A stretch of DNA of 64,000 nt from Croceibacterium aestuarii. Lineage in GTDB: Bacteria > Pseudomonadota > Alphaproteobacteria > Sphingomonadales > Sphingomonadaceae. The notes beneath the pieces are model-generated. The model was not told the DNA's origin, ran no database searches, and saw only the letters and a program-made list of their open reading frames with translations. Every line of letters begins with the position of its first letter. The first letter of the stretch is position 1. Where the stretch lies: NCBI RefSeq assembly GCF_030657335.1, contig NZ_CP131039.1, positions 2,930,501 through 2,994,500 of the forward strand, written 5' to 3'. A program made the position numbers and the translations under genes. Positions 34,429 through 43,033 of this stretch are shown in pieces.

Positions 34429-36372
34429 TCACCCGCCGGGGTGATAAAAGTCGTACACCGCCTGGGCCACGCCCGCGCTGACTCCGGGCGCGCGCTGGAG
34501 GTCGACGAGGCTCGCCGCCCGCACCTTGCCCGCCGTGCCGAAGTGCAGCAGCAGTGCGCGCTTTCTCGCCGGGCCGATGCCGGGGATCTCGTCGAGCGGG
34601 CTGGCGCTGATCGCCCGGCTGCGCTTGGCCCGGTGCGCGCCGATGGCGAAGCGGTGAACCTCGTCGCGCAGCCGCTGGAGATAGAACAGCACCGGCGAAT
34701 TGACCGGCAGCATTTTCTCGCGCCCGTCGGGGAAGTGGAATACCTCGCGTCCCTCGCGCCCGTGGTGCGGGCCCTTGGCAATGGCGATCAGCGGCACATC
34801 CTCGATGCCGAGTTCCTCGAGCGTGTCGCGCACGCTCGACATCTGTCCCTTGCCGCCATCGATCAGCACGAGGTCCGGCCAGATCCCCCTTTCGCGTTCG
34901 GGGTCTTCTTCGAGCGCGCGGCTGAAGCGCCGGGTCATCACTTCGCGCATCATGGCGAAATCGTCGTTGGTCTGTGCGCTGCGGATGTTGAACTTGCGGT
35001 ACTGGCCCTTGAGGAAACCTTCCGGCCCGGCGACGACCATCGCCCCGACCGCCTTGGTGCCCTGGATGTGGCTGTTGTCGTAGACCTCGATCCGCGCCGG
35101 GACTTCCGGCAGTTCGAGGAATTCGGTCAGCTCGCGCATCACCCGGGCCTGCGTTCCGCTCTCCGCAAGCCGGCGGTCGAGAGCCTCAGTGGCATTGCGC
35201 GCGGCCTGTTCCATCAGCCGGCGGCGCTCGCCGCGCTGCGGCACGCTGATCTCGACCTTGCGCTCGGCGATCACGGCGAAAGCTTCTTCGAGCAGCGCGC
35301 GATCGGGCAGGTCGCGATCGACCAGAATGGTGCGCGGCGGCGGCACTTCCTCGTAGAACTGGGCCAGCACGCGGGCGAGAACCTCCTCGTCGCTGACGTC
35401 CTGGATGTGGCTCGGGAAGAAGGCGCGGTGGCCCCAGTTCTGCCCGCCACGGATGAAGAACGCCTGGACGCCGATCTGCCCGCCCTTGGCCGCGAGCGCG
35501 AAGACGTCGGCATCGCCGACTCCGCCGGCGTTGATCGCCTGGCTGCCCTGAATGAATGTCGCCGCGCGCAGCCGGTCGCGCAGCATGGCGGCGCTTTCGA
35601 AGTCGAGCGCTTCGGCCGCGGCGGCCATCTGGGTCTCGATCTTGGCCTGCACCGCCCCCGACTTGCCGGTCAGGAAGTCGCGCGCTTCCTGGACCAGTTC
35701 GGCATAGCCGGCCTTGTCGATACGCCCCACGCACGGCGCCGAGCAGCGCTTGATCTGGTAGAGCAGGCATGGCCGGTCACGGCGGCTGAAAAAGCTGTCG
35801 GTGCAGGATCTTAAGAGGAAGAGCTTCTGCAGAGCATTGATTGTCGTGTTGACCGATCCGGCGCTGGCGAAAGGACCGTAGTAGTCGCCCTTGGCCTTGC
35901 GCGCGCCGCGGTGCTTCATGATCCGCGGAAAATCGTGCTCGGCGCGCAAAAGGATGAAAGGGAAGCTCTTATCATCGCGCAACAAGACATTGTAAGGCGG
36001 GCGGAATCGTTTGATCAGCTGCGCTTCGAGCAGCAGCGCCTCGGCTTCCGAGTTGGTAGTGACGATTTCCATCGCGCGCGTCTGCGCCACCATGCGCTGC
36101 AAGCGGCCGGAGAGGTTCGCCACCTGGCAGTAATTCGCCACCCGGTTTTTCAGCGCCCGCGCCTTGCCGACGTAGAGGACGTCGCCGCGGGAATCGAGCA
36201 TGCGGTAGACCCCCGGCACCGGCTTGAGCGTCTTGACCGTGTCTCGGATCGCCCTGGTCCCGGCCTCGATGTCGGGCTTGCTCGAACCCTGGACGACATA
36301 GGTCGCGCGCTCCTCGTTGAAGCGCTCGGCGCCGCGCGGATCGTGAGGAGAACCTGCCGGAGTGCGGGACAT
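34429..36372 (-). CDS. uvrC: Excinuclease ABC subunit C
   Basis: UvrC makes both incisions in nucleotide excision repair after UvrAB damage recognition. The 647-residue protein contains a GIY-YIG domain (PGVYRMLDSRGDVLYVGKA, residues about 53-72), a four-Cys-type region (CLLYQIKRCSAPCVG near 206), and a UVR helix pair (AAEALDFESAAMLRDRL near 255). An RNase H-like C-terminal nuclease (VYDNSHIQGTKAVGAMVV near 434, LVLIDGGKGQ near 500) and a helix-hairpin-helix (IPGIGPARKRALLLHFG near 605) follow. The length is usual, and 60 bases beyond its start a membrane protein gene ends. Confidence 0.97.
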   Translation of the reverse strand: MSRTPAGSPHDPRGAERFNEERATYVVQGSSKPDIEAGTRAIRDTVKTLKPVPGVYRMLDSRGDVLYVGKARALKNRVANYCQVANLSGRLQRMVAQTRAMEIVTTNSEAEALLLEAQLIKRFRPPYNVLLRDDKSFPFILLRAEHDFPRIMKHRGARKAKGDYYGPFASAGSVNTTINALQKLFLLRSCTDSFFSRRDRPCLLYQIKRCSAPCVGRIDKAGYAELVQEARDFLTGKSGAVQAKIETQMAAAAEALDFESAAMLRDRLRAATFIQGSQAINAGGVGDADVFALAAKGGQIGVQAFFIRGGQNWGHRAFFPSHIQDVSDEEVLARVLAQFYEEVPPPRTILVDRDLPDRALLEEAFAVIAERKVEISVPQRGERRRLMEQAARNATEALDRRLAESGTQARVMRELTEFLELPEVPARIEVYDNSHIQGTKAVGAMVVAGPEGFLKGQYRKFNIRSAQTNDDFAMMREVMTRRFSRALEEDPERERGIWPDLVLIDGGKGQMSSVRDTLEELGIEDVPLIAIAKGPHHGREGREVFHFPDGREKMLPVNSPVLFYLQRLRDEVHRFAIGAHRAKRSRAISASPLDEIPGIGPARKRALLLHFGTAGKVRAASLVDLQRAPGVSAGVAQAVYDFYHPGG

Positions 36373-36411
36373 GGGCCCGAGATAGGACCTCGTGCCCGCC
36401 GCGTCACCCCG

Positions 36412-37455
36412 TCAGCCGTCGCGTCCGGGCACGTTTACCGGGGTGTGGAGCGTTTCCTCCACGTAAAGCCGCTTGATCAGCACGAAGACGACGATCAGCA
36501 AGGGGGCGGCGAACAGCAAGCCGATCGGGCCGAACAGAATCCCGCCGGCAACGACCCCGAAAACCGAGACCGCGGGCGGCAGCGAGACGACCTTCTTGTG
36601 AATGAAGGGCGTGACCAGGCTGCCCTCGAGCTGTTGGATCCCGACCATCGCCACGAGTGCGAGCAACAGAGTCTGCTGTCCCTCGCCCGCCGCCATGGCG
36701 AGGATGGGTACGGCCGCGAGGATCGGGCCGAGGTACGGGATGATCTCGAGAAAACCGGCGATGAGGCCCAGCACGCTTGCCGAGGGAACGCCGACGAGCC
36801 ACAGTACCAGGCCAGTGGCCACCCCGATGAAGGTCATGGAGATGAACTGGCCGAGCATCCACAGGCGAAGCGAAGCGCCTGCTTCGCACAGCGCCTCTCC
36901 GGCCAGGTCGCGCTTGCTGCGCGGGAACAGCATGAGCAGTCCGCGCCGATAGAGGCCGGGATCGCTGGCGATGAAGACCGCGCCGAACAGGAACAGGACC
37001 GTATCGGTGACCGCGGTGGCCAGCGAACTGAGGGCCGACGAGAGCCGCGGAACGACCTCGTCTCCCGAGAAAGAACCGCTTTTCAGCGACGCGACAATCT
37101 TGTCGCCGCCGGGGAAGGACGCAATGCTGCCCTCGAGACTTTGCCAGGTCTGCGTCAGCGTGCCCGACAATCGCGTGAAGTCGTTCTGCAGCTGGGCCCC
37201 GAAGAACCATCCCAACCCGCCGATCACCGCCACGATCAGCAGCAGCGCCGCATAGAAAGACGGGCTGTCTCCCAAAGGGGAGTGCGCTGCGATCGCATCG
37301 GCAAGCGCACGGATCAGCGTGCCGGCGACCACCGCGGCAAAGACCAGCACGAGCAGGCTCAGCAGCTTGAAAATCACCAGCACGATGACGACGACTGCCG
37401 CCGCAGCGATCAGCGATTTGATTATCAATCGGAAGGGGTCTCGCGGCGCATCCAT
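36412..37455 (-). CDS. AI-2E family transporter (YdiK/PerM-like permease)
   Basis: 347 residues with the AI-2E transporter (UPF0118) layout: about seven to eight membrane helices, a large soluble loop between helices 2 and 3 (residues about 80-150), and the conserved VGVPSASVLGLIAGFLEIIPYLGPILA and VTPFIHKKVVSLPP. Family members include permeases and Na+/H+ antiporters, and the substrate cannot be inferred. ATG at 37455 is preferred; a GTG at 37512 would add 19 residues without a clear ribosome site. A related gene occurs at 61963. Confidence 0.83.
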   Translation of the reverse strand: MDAPRDPFRLIIKSLIAAAAVVVIVLVIFKLLSLLVLVFAAVVAGTLIRALADAIAAHSPLGDSPSFYAALLLIVAVIGGLGWFFGAQLQNDFTRLSGTLTQTWQSLEGSIASFPGGDKIVASLKSGSFSGDEVVPRLSSALSSLATAVTDTVLFLFGAVFIASDPGLYRRGLLMLFPRSKRDLAGEALCEAGASLRLWMLGQFISMTFIGVATGLVLWLVGVPSASVLGLIAGFLEIIPYLGPILAAVPILAMAAGEGQQTLLLALVAMVGIQQLEGSLVTPFIHKKVVSLPPAVSVFGVVAGGILFGPIGLLFAAPLLIVVFVLIKRLYVEETLHTPVNVPGRDG

Positions 37456-37519
37456 GCCGATTGAATGGATAGGTTTGCCGAAGGGTCCCGCCTCCGTCCG
37501 CCCAATCGGCACCCAAACG

Positions 37520-40500
37520 TCAGAACAACTTGCGGAACTCCACGCTGAACGTGCGGCCGAGCGGATCGAGCAGTAGCGGCTGGTAGCGCAGCGGGGTGTC
37601 GCCGTTTCCGTCGGTCACCCGCTGGTGAGCATCGGTCAGGTTGTCGACGCTGAAGGAGACCCGGGTGCCCTTGAGGAAGGGCACCTTCTCGACCAGCTTC
37701 TCCTTGCGGCCGAGGTCGGCGAAAAGCCGCAAATCGAGCGTGAACAGATCGCCGAAATAGAGATCGGTGCTGCCCGGTAGCCCGCTGCCGTCGACCCGCG
37801 TCTTGCCGCTGTACTTGCCGCGGAGGCGCAGGCCCATCCCGTTGTAGAACGCCCCGCCGTTCACCTCGAAGCTGTTCTTCGACACGCCGCCGCCGGTCAG
37901 GGCATCGCCGTCGAGGAGATCCAGCAGCGGCCCGCCCGGCGCGATCAGAACTGTGTTGTCGAGTTCGCGGGTGTAGTTCACCGACAGGTTCCAGCGGCCG
38001 AAGTTACCGCCGCGGCCTCTCCCGAAAGGTACGCCTGGGGCCGCGGCGGCGCCTTGGCGCTGGCCGCCGCCACTGCCTGCGCCCGGTTGGCTCGATTGCC
38101 CGCCCGGAGCTGCCTCTCCGCCCTGCGCTGGGCCGCCGGCGGCAAACTGCGCCGGATCCGCAGCGCAGACGCGTTGCTGCAGCTGGGCGACGCGCTCGGC
38201 ATCGGGTGTGACCCCGTCGGGGCCCATGAGCCGTTGACGGAATTGTTCGGGCAGGACCGAAAGGTCCGGCTCGGCCTTGGCTTTGCCGTCCTCGCAGAAG
38301 GCTGCCTGCAGGCGCTGGAAACCCTCCCGGTTGAATGCCTGCCCGGGGCCGCCTTGCCCATTCGCGCCGCACATGCGCTGGCGCATCTCGGCGAGCCGCG
38401 CGGGATCGGGATTGCCGTCGGCGCCCTTGAGCCGTTGCTGCATCTGCTCCGGGAGACCCGAGATGTCCGGCGCTCCGCCGCCCTCGGCGCAGAGCTGTTC
38501 GCGGAATTTCTGGAACGCCTCGCGGTTGAAGGTGCCCCCGCCGCCTGCGCCCTGCTGGCCTCCGAACAGGAAGGGCGGAGGACCGCCGCCGCCCGGACCG
38601 CCTCGACCGGCGGGCGCTGCGCCGCCTCCCGAACCGCCGGGTCCGGCACGGCCGCCCGAACCGCCGCCGCCACGCTCGCCGGGTTCCGGGCGCTGGCCGA
38701 TGCGGCCGGAAAGATTGAGCCCCGCGCGGATGCGCGACGAGCGCTGCTCAGCGAAAGTCACCGGTCGTTGGTCCAGGGCGACCAGATTGCCGGCTCCGTC
38801 GCGCGTCACACGGCCGGGGAATGCGGCCTCTATCGCCGGGGTCAGAACCGGGAAAGACGCGGTCACGTCGTTCGAGCGGTTGCGGAAATATTCGATGGAT
38901 ACGGTCGAGCGGTCGAACAGCGGCAGGTCGTAGAACGCGCCGAACCGGAGATCGCGCTGCGTCTCGCGCCGAAGGTCCGGATTGCCGCCGCTCGTCACTT
39001 GCGCCAGCACGGTGCGGTTGTTGGCAAAATCGTACACCGGCACATTGAAGGTCGTGATTGCCGGCGCTCCGAGCTGGCTGAGCCCCGGCGCGGCATCGCG
39101 CACGATCCGCGTCGCCTGGAGAGACAGTTTCTCGAACGGGCTCCAGGTGAGCCCCGCGGTCCAGTCGGTCAGAGTGCCGAAATCCGAAAGGTGGTCGGCC
39201 CCGGCGCTGAACGTCGCGGTCAGGTCGCCCAGAAAGGCGAGCACCTCGTAGTCGCGGCTGGCAATCGGCACCGAGACGTTGACGCCGCCGTTGAGATTGC
39301 CGCGCGTCAACTTCGTCTGGGGCAGTGCAGTGCGCGTGTCGTCGCTCTTGATGCGGTCCCAGTCGAACCCGGCGTCGAGCGTCACCGCGAGATCGCCTGC
39401 CGGCAACGTGAGGGGCTGGCCGATGGCCGTGAACTTGGCGCTGGCGTTGTCGGAGATGCTGTTTGCGGTGTCGAAACCGGGCGAAGCGAACGAGGAAATC
39501 GGGTCGTCGAGTCCGAAGGTCCCGGCGAGTGCCGCAGCCTGCAGAGCCGCGGTATCGGCGCGCCTGTCGATCTTGGTCGTCGTATCGTTGCGGCTGGCGT
39601 CGAGCGTGGCGGTCAGCTGCCAGTCGCCGGCATTGGCGTTCAGCGTCGCTCCCAGCGCCGCGTTGTCGGTGCGCGAGCGGCGCGCCAGCGGATCGTCCGC
39701 GCCGAAGATGCGCAGGCGGCTATCGCCAACCGGATCGACCAGCAGCACGGTGTTGAGACCCGACAGCGAAGTGCTGTCATTGCGACTGAGAGTTCCGTTC
39801 AGGCTGAGTGAAGCCCCGGCATCGCCAAGCCCGCGGGTCCAGTTGGCGGTCAGCTGGTAGGTCTGCGCGTCAGCCACCAATGTCCGGTAGGGCGCCTGAT
39901 CGGGATCGCCGGGTGCGGCCGGGACGATGGTCTGGACGATACCGCGCTCGGCTTCGGTCAGTGGGCTGGTATCGGTGACATCGAGGTCGAGATTGAGACG
40001 GCTCGCCCCATCGATCCTGAGCAGGGTCGCGTCGGCTTCCTTGGTCGAGGTCCCGCCGCGATCGGGCTGGCTGTACTGGAGTTCGAGCTCCTTGCTCGAA
40101 AAATTCTCCTTGAGGATGAAGTTGATGACCCGCTGGTCGGGCGGATAGCCGTATTTCTGTGCCACTTCCTCGGGAAGGATCTCGACCTTCTTGATAGCCT
40201 CGGGCGGGAACGAACGCATTTCGCGAAACGAGGACACGCGCAGGCCGTTGAGCAGGAAGACCGGGCGGCCAGCGCCGCGCCCACGGCCGCTGCCGGTTTC
40301 GCTCGACAGGGCGGCGACGAGGTCTGCCAGCGACCCGGCGCCGTAGGAAGCGATGTCCTCCTCGTTCAGCTCGACGATCGCCGGTTGCGGAGCGTCGACC
40401 TGGCCGCGCAGCGATCCCGCGATGACCAGGATCTCGTTCTCGGACAGGTCCTGCTGCTGCTCCGGGGTCATCTGCTCGACGCCGTCTTGGGCCTTGCCGA

Positions 40501-40606
40501 CAGTCGTCGAATCCGCGGCCGGTGCGGGCGTCGAATCCTGCGCAAAGGCAGGTGTGCTCAGGGCAACGGCAAGGGCGGCGAGGCTAGTGGCGGGATGCAG
40601 TCGCAA
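37520..40606 (-). CDS. TonB-dependent outer-membrane receptor with a large Cys-repeat insertion
   Basis: 1028 residues. A signal peptide (ATSLAALAVALSTPAFAQ) is followed by a plug with PVFLLNGLRVSSFREMRSFP near residue 115 and YGYPPDQRVINFILKENF near 152. A 22-stranded-type barrel ends in the typical terminal Phe (SVEFRKLF). Between about 640 and 868 the barrel is interrupted by a Gly/Pro/Gln-rich insertion with two tandem Cys-containing repeats, predicted to lie in an extracellular loop. The start is TTG at 40606 with AAGGAT nine bases ahead. The substrate is unknown. No TonB or transport partner adjoins it. Confidence 0.9.
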   Translation of the reverse strand: MRLHPATSLAALAVALSTPAFAQDSTPAPAADSTTVGKAQDGVEQMTPEQQQDLSENEILVIAGSLRGQVDAPQPAIVELNEEDIASYGAGSLADLVAALSSETGSGRGRGAGRPVFLLNGLRVSSFREMRSFPPEAIKKVEILPEEVAQKYGYPPDQRVINFILKENFSSKELELQYSQPDRGGTSTKEADATLLRIDGASRLNLDLDVTDTSPLTEAERGIVQTIVPAAPGDPDQAPYRTLVADAQTYQLTANWTRGLGDAGASLSLNGTLSRNDSTSLSGLNTVLLVDPVGDSRLRIFGADDPLARRSRTDNAALGATLNANAGDWQLTATLDASRNDTTTKIDRRADTAALQAAALAGTFGLDDPISSFASPGFDTANSISDNASAKFTAIGQPLTLPAGDLAVTLDAGFDWDRIKSDDTRTALPQTKLTRGNLNGGVNVSVPIASRDYEVLAFLGDLTATFSAGADHLSDFGTLTDWTAGLTWSPFEKLSLQATRIVRDAAPGLSQLGAPAITTFNVPVYDFANNRTVLAQVTSGGNPDLRRETQRDLRFGAFYDLPLFDRSTVSIEYFRNRSNDVTASFPVLTPAIEAAFPGRVTRDGAGNLVALDQRPVTFAEQRSSRIRAGLNLSGRIGQRPEPGERGGGGSGGRAGPGGSGGGAAPAGRGGPGGGGPPPFLFGGQQGAGGGGTFNREAFQKFREQLCAEGGGAPDISGLPEQMQQRLKGADGNPDPARLAEMRQRMCGANGQGGPGQAFNREGFQRLQAAFCEDGKAKAEPDLSVLPEQFRQRLMGPDGVTPDAERVAQLQQRVCAADPAQFAAGGPAQGGEAAPGGQSSQPGAGSGGGQRQGAAAAPGVPFGRGRGGNFGRWNLSVNYTRELDNTVLIAPGGPLLDLLDGDALTGGGVSKNSFEVNGGAFYNGMGLRLRGKYSGKTRVDGSGLPGSTDLYFGDLFTLDLRLFADLGRKEKLVEKVPFLKGTRVSFSVDNLTDAHQRVTDGNGDTPLRYQPLLLDPLGRTFSVEFRKLF
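38162..38530 (-). repeat. Two tandem ~57-residue Cys-containing repeats inside the TonB receptor
   Basis: Residues 693-748 and 758-815 align with each other. The shared pattern is FNRE-FQ, then a Cys about eight residues on, LPEQ--QRL-G-DG, PD--R-A, and QR-C-A at the end. Each unit therefore has two Cys (FREQLC and RQRMC; LQAAFC and QQRVC), suggesting a helical hairpin closed by a disulfide. Gly-rich linkers flank both units. Confidence 0.8.
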
Positions 40607-40624
40607 GCGCGGATATCCTTCGAA

Positions 40625-40634
40625 TACACGTGTA
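40625..40634. promoter_or_regulatory. Perfect 10-bp palindrome upstream of the TonB receptor
   Basis: TACACGTGTA lies 18 bases upstream of the receptor start codon, where the early transcribed region or promoter would be. Perfect palindromes of this size are typical of dimeric regulator sites. The 203-base gap to infA also holds the infA promoter, which I cannot place with confidence. Confidence 0.35.
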
Positions 40635-40809
40635 CAAGCCCCCGGCGCGCTATTTGGAGAAACCCACCATTCTCACAAGCGCAGTTCGGGTAATAAAGTG
40701 TCGCAAGTGTATCGCGCCCTAACGACCTGCCGCGGCGAGGCTTCCATTTTGGCGCAGGCACGGGTATGGGCGCGGCCACCAGAGACAAGGCAACGGAACT
40801 ACGAACTAT

Positions 40810-41055
40810 ATGGCGAAAGAAGAACTCCTCGAAATGCGCGGAAAGGTGGTCGAGCTGCTGCCCAACGCGATGTTCCGGGTTGAGCTCGAAAACGGCCATC
40901 AGATCATCGGACATACCGCCGGCAAGATGCGCAAGAACCGGATCCGCGTGCTCGTCGCCGACGAAGTCCTTGTCGAACTGACGCCCTACGACCTGACCAA
41001 GGGCCGCATCACCTACCGCTTCATGCCCGGCCGGGGCGGCCCGGGCCCGCAATAA
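40810..41055 (+). CDS. infA: Translation initiation factor IF-1
   Basis: The essential small factor that binds the ribosomal A site during initiation. It has 81 residues against the usual 72. The first 72 match the family ([54 protein letters not shown]), and the extra tail is Gly/Pro rich ([10 protein letters not shown]). It is the first gene of an infA-maf-ribonuclease-yacG run with gaps of 14 bases or overlaps. Confidence 0.97.
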   Translation: MAKEELLEMRGKVVELLPNAMFRVELENGHQIIGHTAGKMRKNRIRVLVADEVLVELTPYDLTKGRITYRFMPGRGGPGPQ

Positions 41056-41069
41056 GCGGCGGGCGGCGC

Positions 41070-41645
41070 TTGGACGCCCCCTCCCTGATCCTCGCGTCGG
41101 CCAGTCCGAGGCGTCTCGAACTGCTCGCGCGGCTCGGCGTCGAGCCCGTGCGAGCGAGCGGCGCGGATATCGACGAGACGCCGCTGAAGGGCGAACTGCC
41201 GCGAGACTATGCCGAGCGCATGGCCCGCGAGAAGGCGGCAGCAGCGAAAGAGGGAGAGGCTTTCGTGCTGGCCGGCGACACCGTCGTCGCAGTCGGCCGG
41301 CGCATCCTGCCTAAGGCCGAAGACGAAGCAACGGCGCGCCGTTGCCTTGAACTGCTCTCTGGAAGGCGCCACCGCGTCCTGTCCGCTATCGCCCTGCGCG
41401 CGCCCGACGGCGGCCTGCGCGAAAGGCTGAGCGAGACGCAAGTTCGCTTCAAGCGGCTCTCCGAGGAAGAGATCGCCGCGTACCTCGCCGGAGGCGAGTG
41501 GCATGGCAAGGCTGGCGGCTATGCCATTCAGGGCAGCGCCGAAGGACTGATCGCGTGGATTTCCGGGAGCCACTCCGGCGTGGTGGGCTTGCCGCTGTTC
41601 GAAACCCGGGCGCTGCTACGCGCAGCAGGCTTCGCCATTGGCTGA
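41070..41645 (+). CDS. maf: Maf-family nucleotide pyrophosphatase
   Basis: A 191-residue Maf protein, a house-cleaning pyrophosphatase that hydrolyses modified or non-canonical nucleoside triphosphates. It shows LILASASPRRLELLARLGV at the N terminus, the catalytic-Asp region VLAGDTVVAVGRRILPKA near residue 66, and KAGGYAIQGSAEGLI near 146. The start is TTG at 41070, 14 bases after infA, as no ATG fits the fold. The stop overlaps the next gene, so translation is coupled. Confidence 0.92.
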   Translation: MDAPSLILASASPRRLELLARLGVEPVRASGADIDETPLKGELPRDYAERMAREKAAAAKEGEAFVLAGDTVVAVGRRILPKAEDEATARRCLELLSGRRHRVLSAIALRAPDGGLRERLSETQVRFKRLSEEEIAAYLAGGEWHGKAGGYAIQGSAEGLIAWISGSHSGVVGLPLFETRALLRAAGFAIG

Positions 41646-42597
41646 GTGGCTGATCGAAGAAGGGATCGGCGAGCACCGCGCGCTGCTCGTCGAGGACGGA
41701 GACGCAATCGCTGCCAAGCTCGACTGGCCCGGCGGCCTGGCAGCCGGATTGGTCGCGGACGCGAAGCTTTTGCACTACGAACCGGCCCGGTGCCGCGGGA
41801 CGGCGCTTTTCCCCGGCGGCGAAGAAGCGCTAGTTGCGCGCTTGCCGGCCGGCAGCCGTGAGGGCGCCACCATGCGTCTTGAAGTGACCCGCCCGGCAAT
41901 GGCCGAGCGGGGCCGTTTCAAGCGCGCGCAGGCGCGGCCATGCGGTGCAGAGCCCCGTCCTGTCGCAAGTCTGGCGGTGGCGCTGGGAGGAAAGGTCGTA
42001 CGCGCGTTCCCCGCGGGTCTGTGGGAAGAGGTGTGGGCGCAGGCCTGGTCCGGCGAAGCAACCTTTCCGGGGGGCAACCTTACCATCTCCCCGACCCCGG
42101 CACTAACCGCGATCGATGTCGACGGCGCGCTAGCCCCCGCACAGCTCGCGCGCGCCGCCGTACCGGCGATCGCCTCGGTGCTGCGCCGGTTGGATCTTGG
42201 CGGCTCGATCGCCATCGATTTTCCCGCCTTGCCCGACAAGGCCGAGCGCCGCGCGGTCGACGCGCAACTGGCTGCTGCGCTCGACGGCTGGCCGCACGAG
42301 CGCACAGCGATGAACGGCTTCGGCCTGGTGCACATCGTCGCGCGGCTCGAGCGTCCATCCCTGCTCCATCGGCTCGCGCTGCACCGCGCCGCCGCTGCGG
42401 CAAGGATGCTGCTGCGGCGCGCCGGACAGGTCGCCGACCCGGGAACGCTGCTGCTCACTGCCCATCCCGCCGTGGTGGCGCAGACCAGCGCGGAATGGCT
42501 CGACGAACTCGCCCGCCGCAGCGGCCGGAACGTGAGCATTTCTCAAGACCCCGGACTTGCACTCGACGGCGGCTTCGCGCAGGCGCTGACGGCATGA
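41638..42597 (+). CDS. Short RNase E/G-type ribonuclease
   Basis: 319 residues, much shorter than RNase G (about 490). The catalytic core is recognisable: LTAIDVDGAL near 158 and GGSIAIDFPAL near 188 hold the two Asp positions, and MNGFGLVHIVARLERPSLLH near 223 follows. The S1 domain is reduced and no CPxC zinc-link is visible. It may be a reduced or partly inactive homologue. The start is TTG at 41638, inside the end of maf, and the stop overlaps yacG as ATGA. Confidence 0.82.
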   Translation: MAEWLIEEGIGEHRALLVEDGDAIAAKLDWPGGLAAGLVADAKLLHYEPARCRGTALFPGGEEALVARLPAGSREGATMRLEVTRPAMAERGRFKRAQARPCGAEPRPVASLAVALGGKVVRAFPAGLWEEVWAQAWSGEATFPGGNLTISPTPALTAIDVDGALAPAQLARAAVPAIASVLRRLDLGGSIAIDFPALPDKAERRAVDAQLAAALDGWPHERTAMNGFGLVHIVARLERPSLLHRLALHRAAAAARMLLRRAGQVADPGTLLLTAHPAVVAQTSAEWLDELARRSGRNVSISQDPGLALDGGFAQALTA

Positions 42598-42764
42598 CCA
42601 AGTCCAGACCCTGCCCGATCTGTCGCAAGCCGCGCAGCGAAGAGTTTGCTCCGTTCTGTTCGGCGCGGTGCCGCGACCGCGACCTCGCCAGCTGGTTCAA
42701 CGAAGGTTACGCAATACCGGGCCCGGCCGTAGAGCCAGAAGACGAGCTACGCGACGAGGACTGA
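42594..42764 (+). CDS. yacG: DNA gyrase inhibitor YacG (zinc-binding)
   Basis: 56 residues with the two-Cys pairs of the YacG zinc finger, CPIC near residue 7 and CSARC near 22, followed by DLASWFNEGYAIPG. In E. coli YacG binds GyrB and blocks DNA binding. The ATG overlaps the ribonuclease stop (ATGA). It is the last gene of the infA run. Confidence 0.93.
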   Translation: MTKSRPCPICRKPRSEEFAPFCSARCRDRDLASWFNEGYAIPGPAVEPEDELRDED

Positions 42765-42856
42765 TTACGCCCGGCCCCCGCTTCCTGGACGGCGGACGGA
42801 TTACCCCCTTGCAAAGCACGCCGGCGCCCGCCATAGGCGCGCTTCCAACCGCTCGC

Positions 42857-42874
42857 GGGCCGGTTTTCCGGCCC
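42857..42874 (+). terminator. GC hairpin between yacG and tRNA-Phe
   Basis: GGGCCGG (42857-42863), TTTT loop and CCGGCCC (42868-42874), followed only by TT. It could end the yacG transcript, but a TTGCAA-17-CATAGG promoter-like pair at 42809-42837 would start tRNA transcription before it. In that case the hairpin would be in the pre-tRNA leader. It is a weak terminator at best. Confidence 0.4.
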
Positions 42875-42887
42875 TTGCTGCAGCGAT

Positions 42888-42963
42888 GCCCGGGTAGCTC
42901 AGTTGGTAGAGCACACGACTGAAAATCGTGGTGTCGGTGGTTCGAACCCGCCCCCGGGCACCA
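42888..42963 (+). tRNA. tRNA-Phe (GAA)
   Basis: A full 76-base cloverleaf including the encoded CCA. The acceptor stem is GCCCGGG with CCCGGGC, the D arm GCTC / GAGC, and the anticodon stem CACGA / TCGTG around loop CTGAAAA with anticodon GAA. The T arm is GGTGG / CCGCC (one G-U) with TTCGAAC. No intron is present. Confidence 0.97.
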
Positions 42964-43033
42964 TATTCTCGATAGCTCGAGCGGCGGCCAAGCCACAGTG
43001 GCAAGCCGCTGCCCGCACTACATCTCCAGCAGC

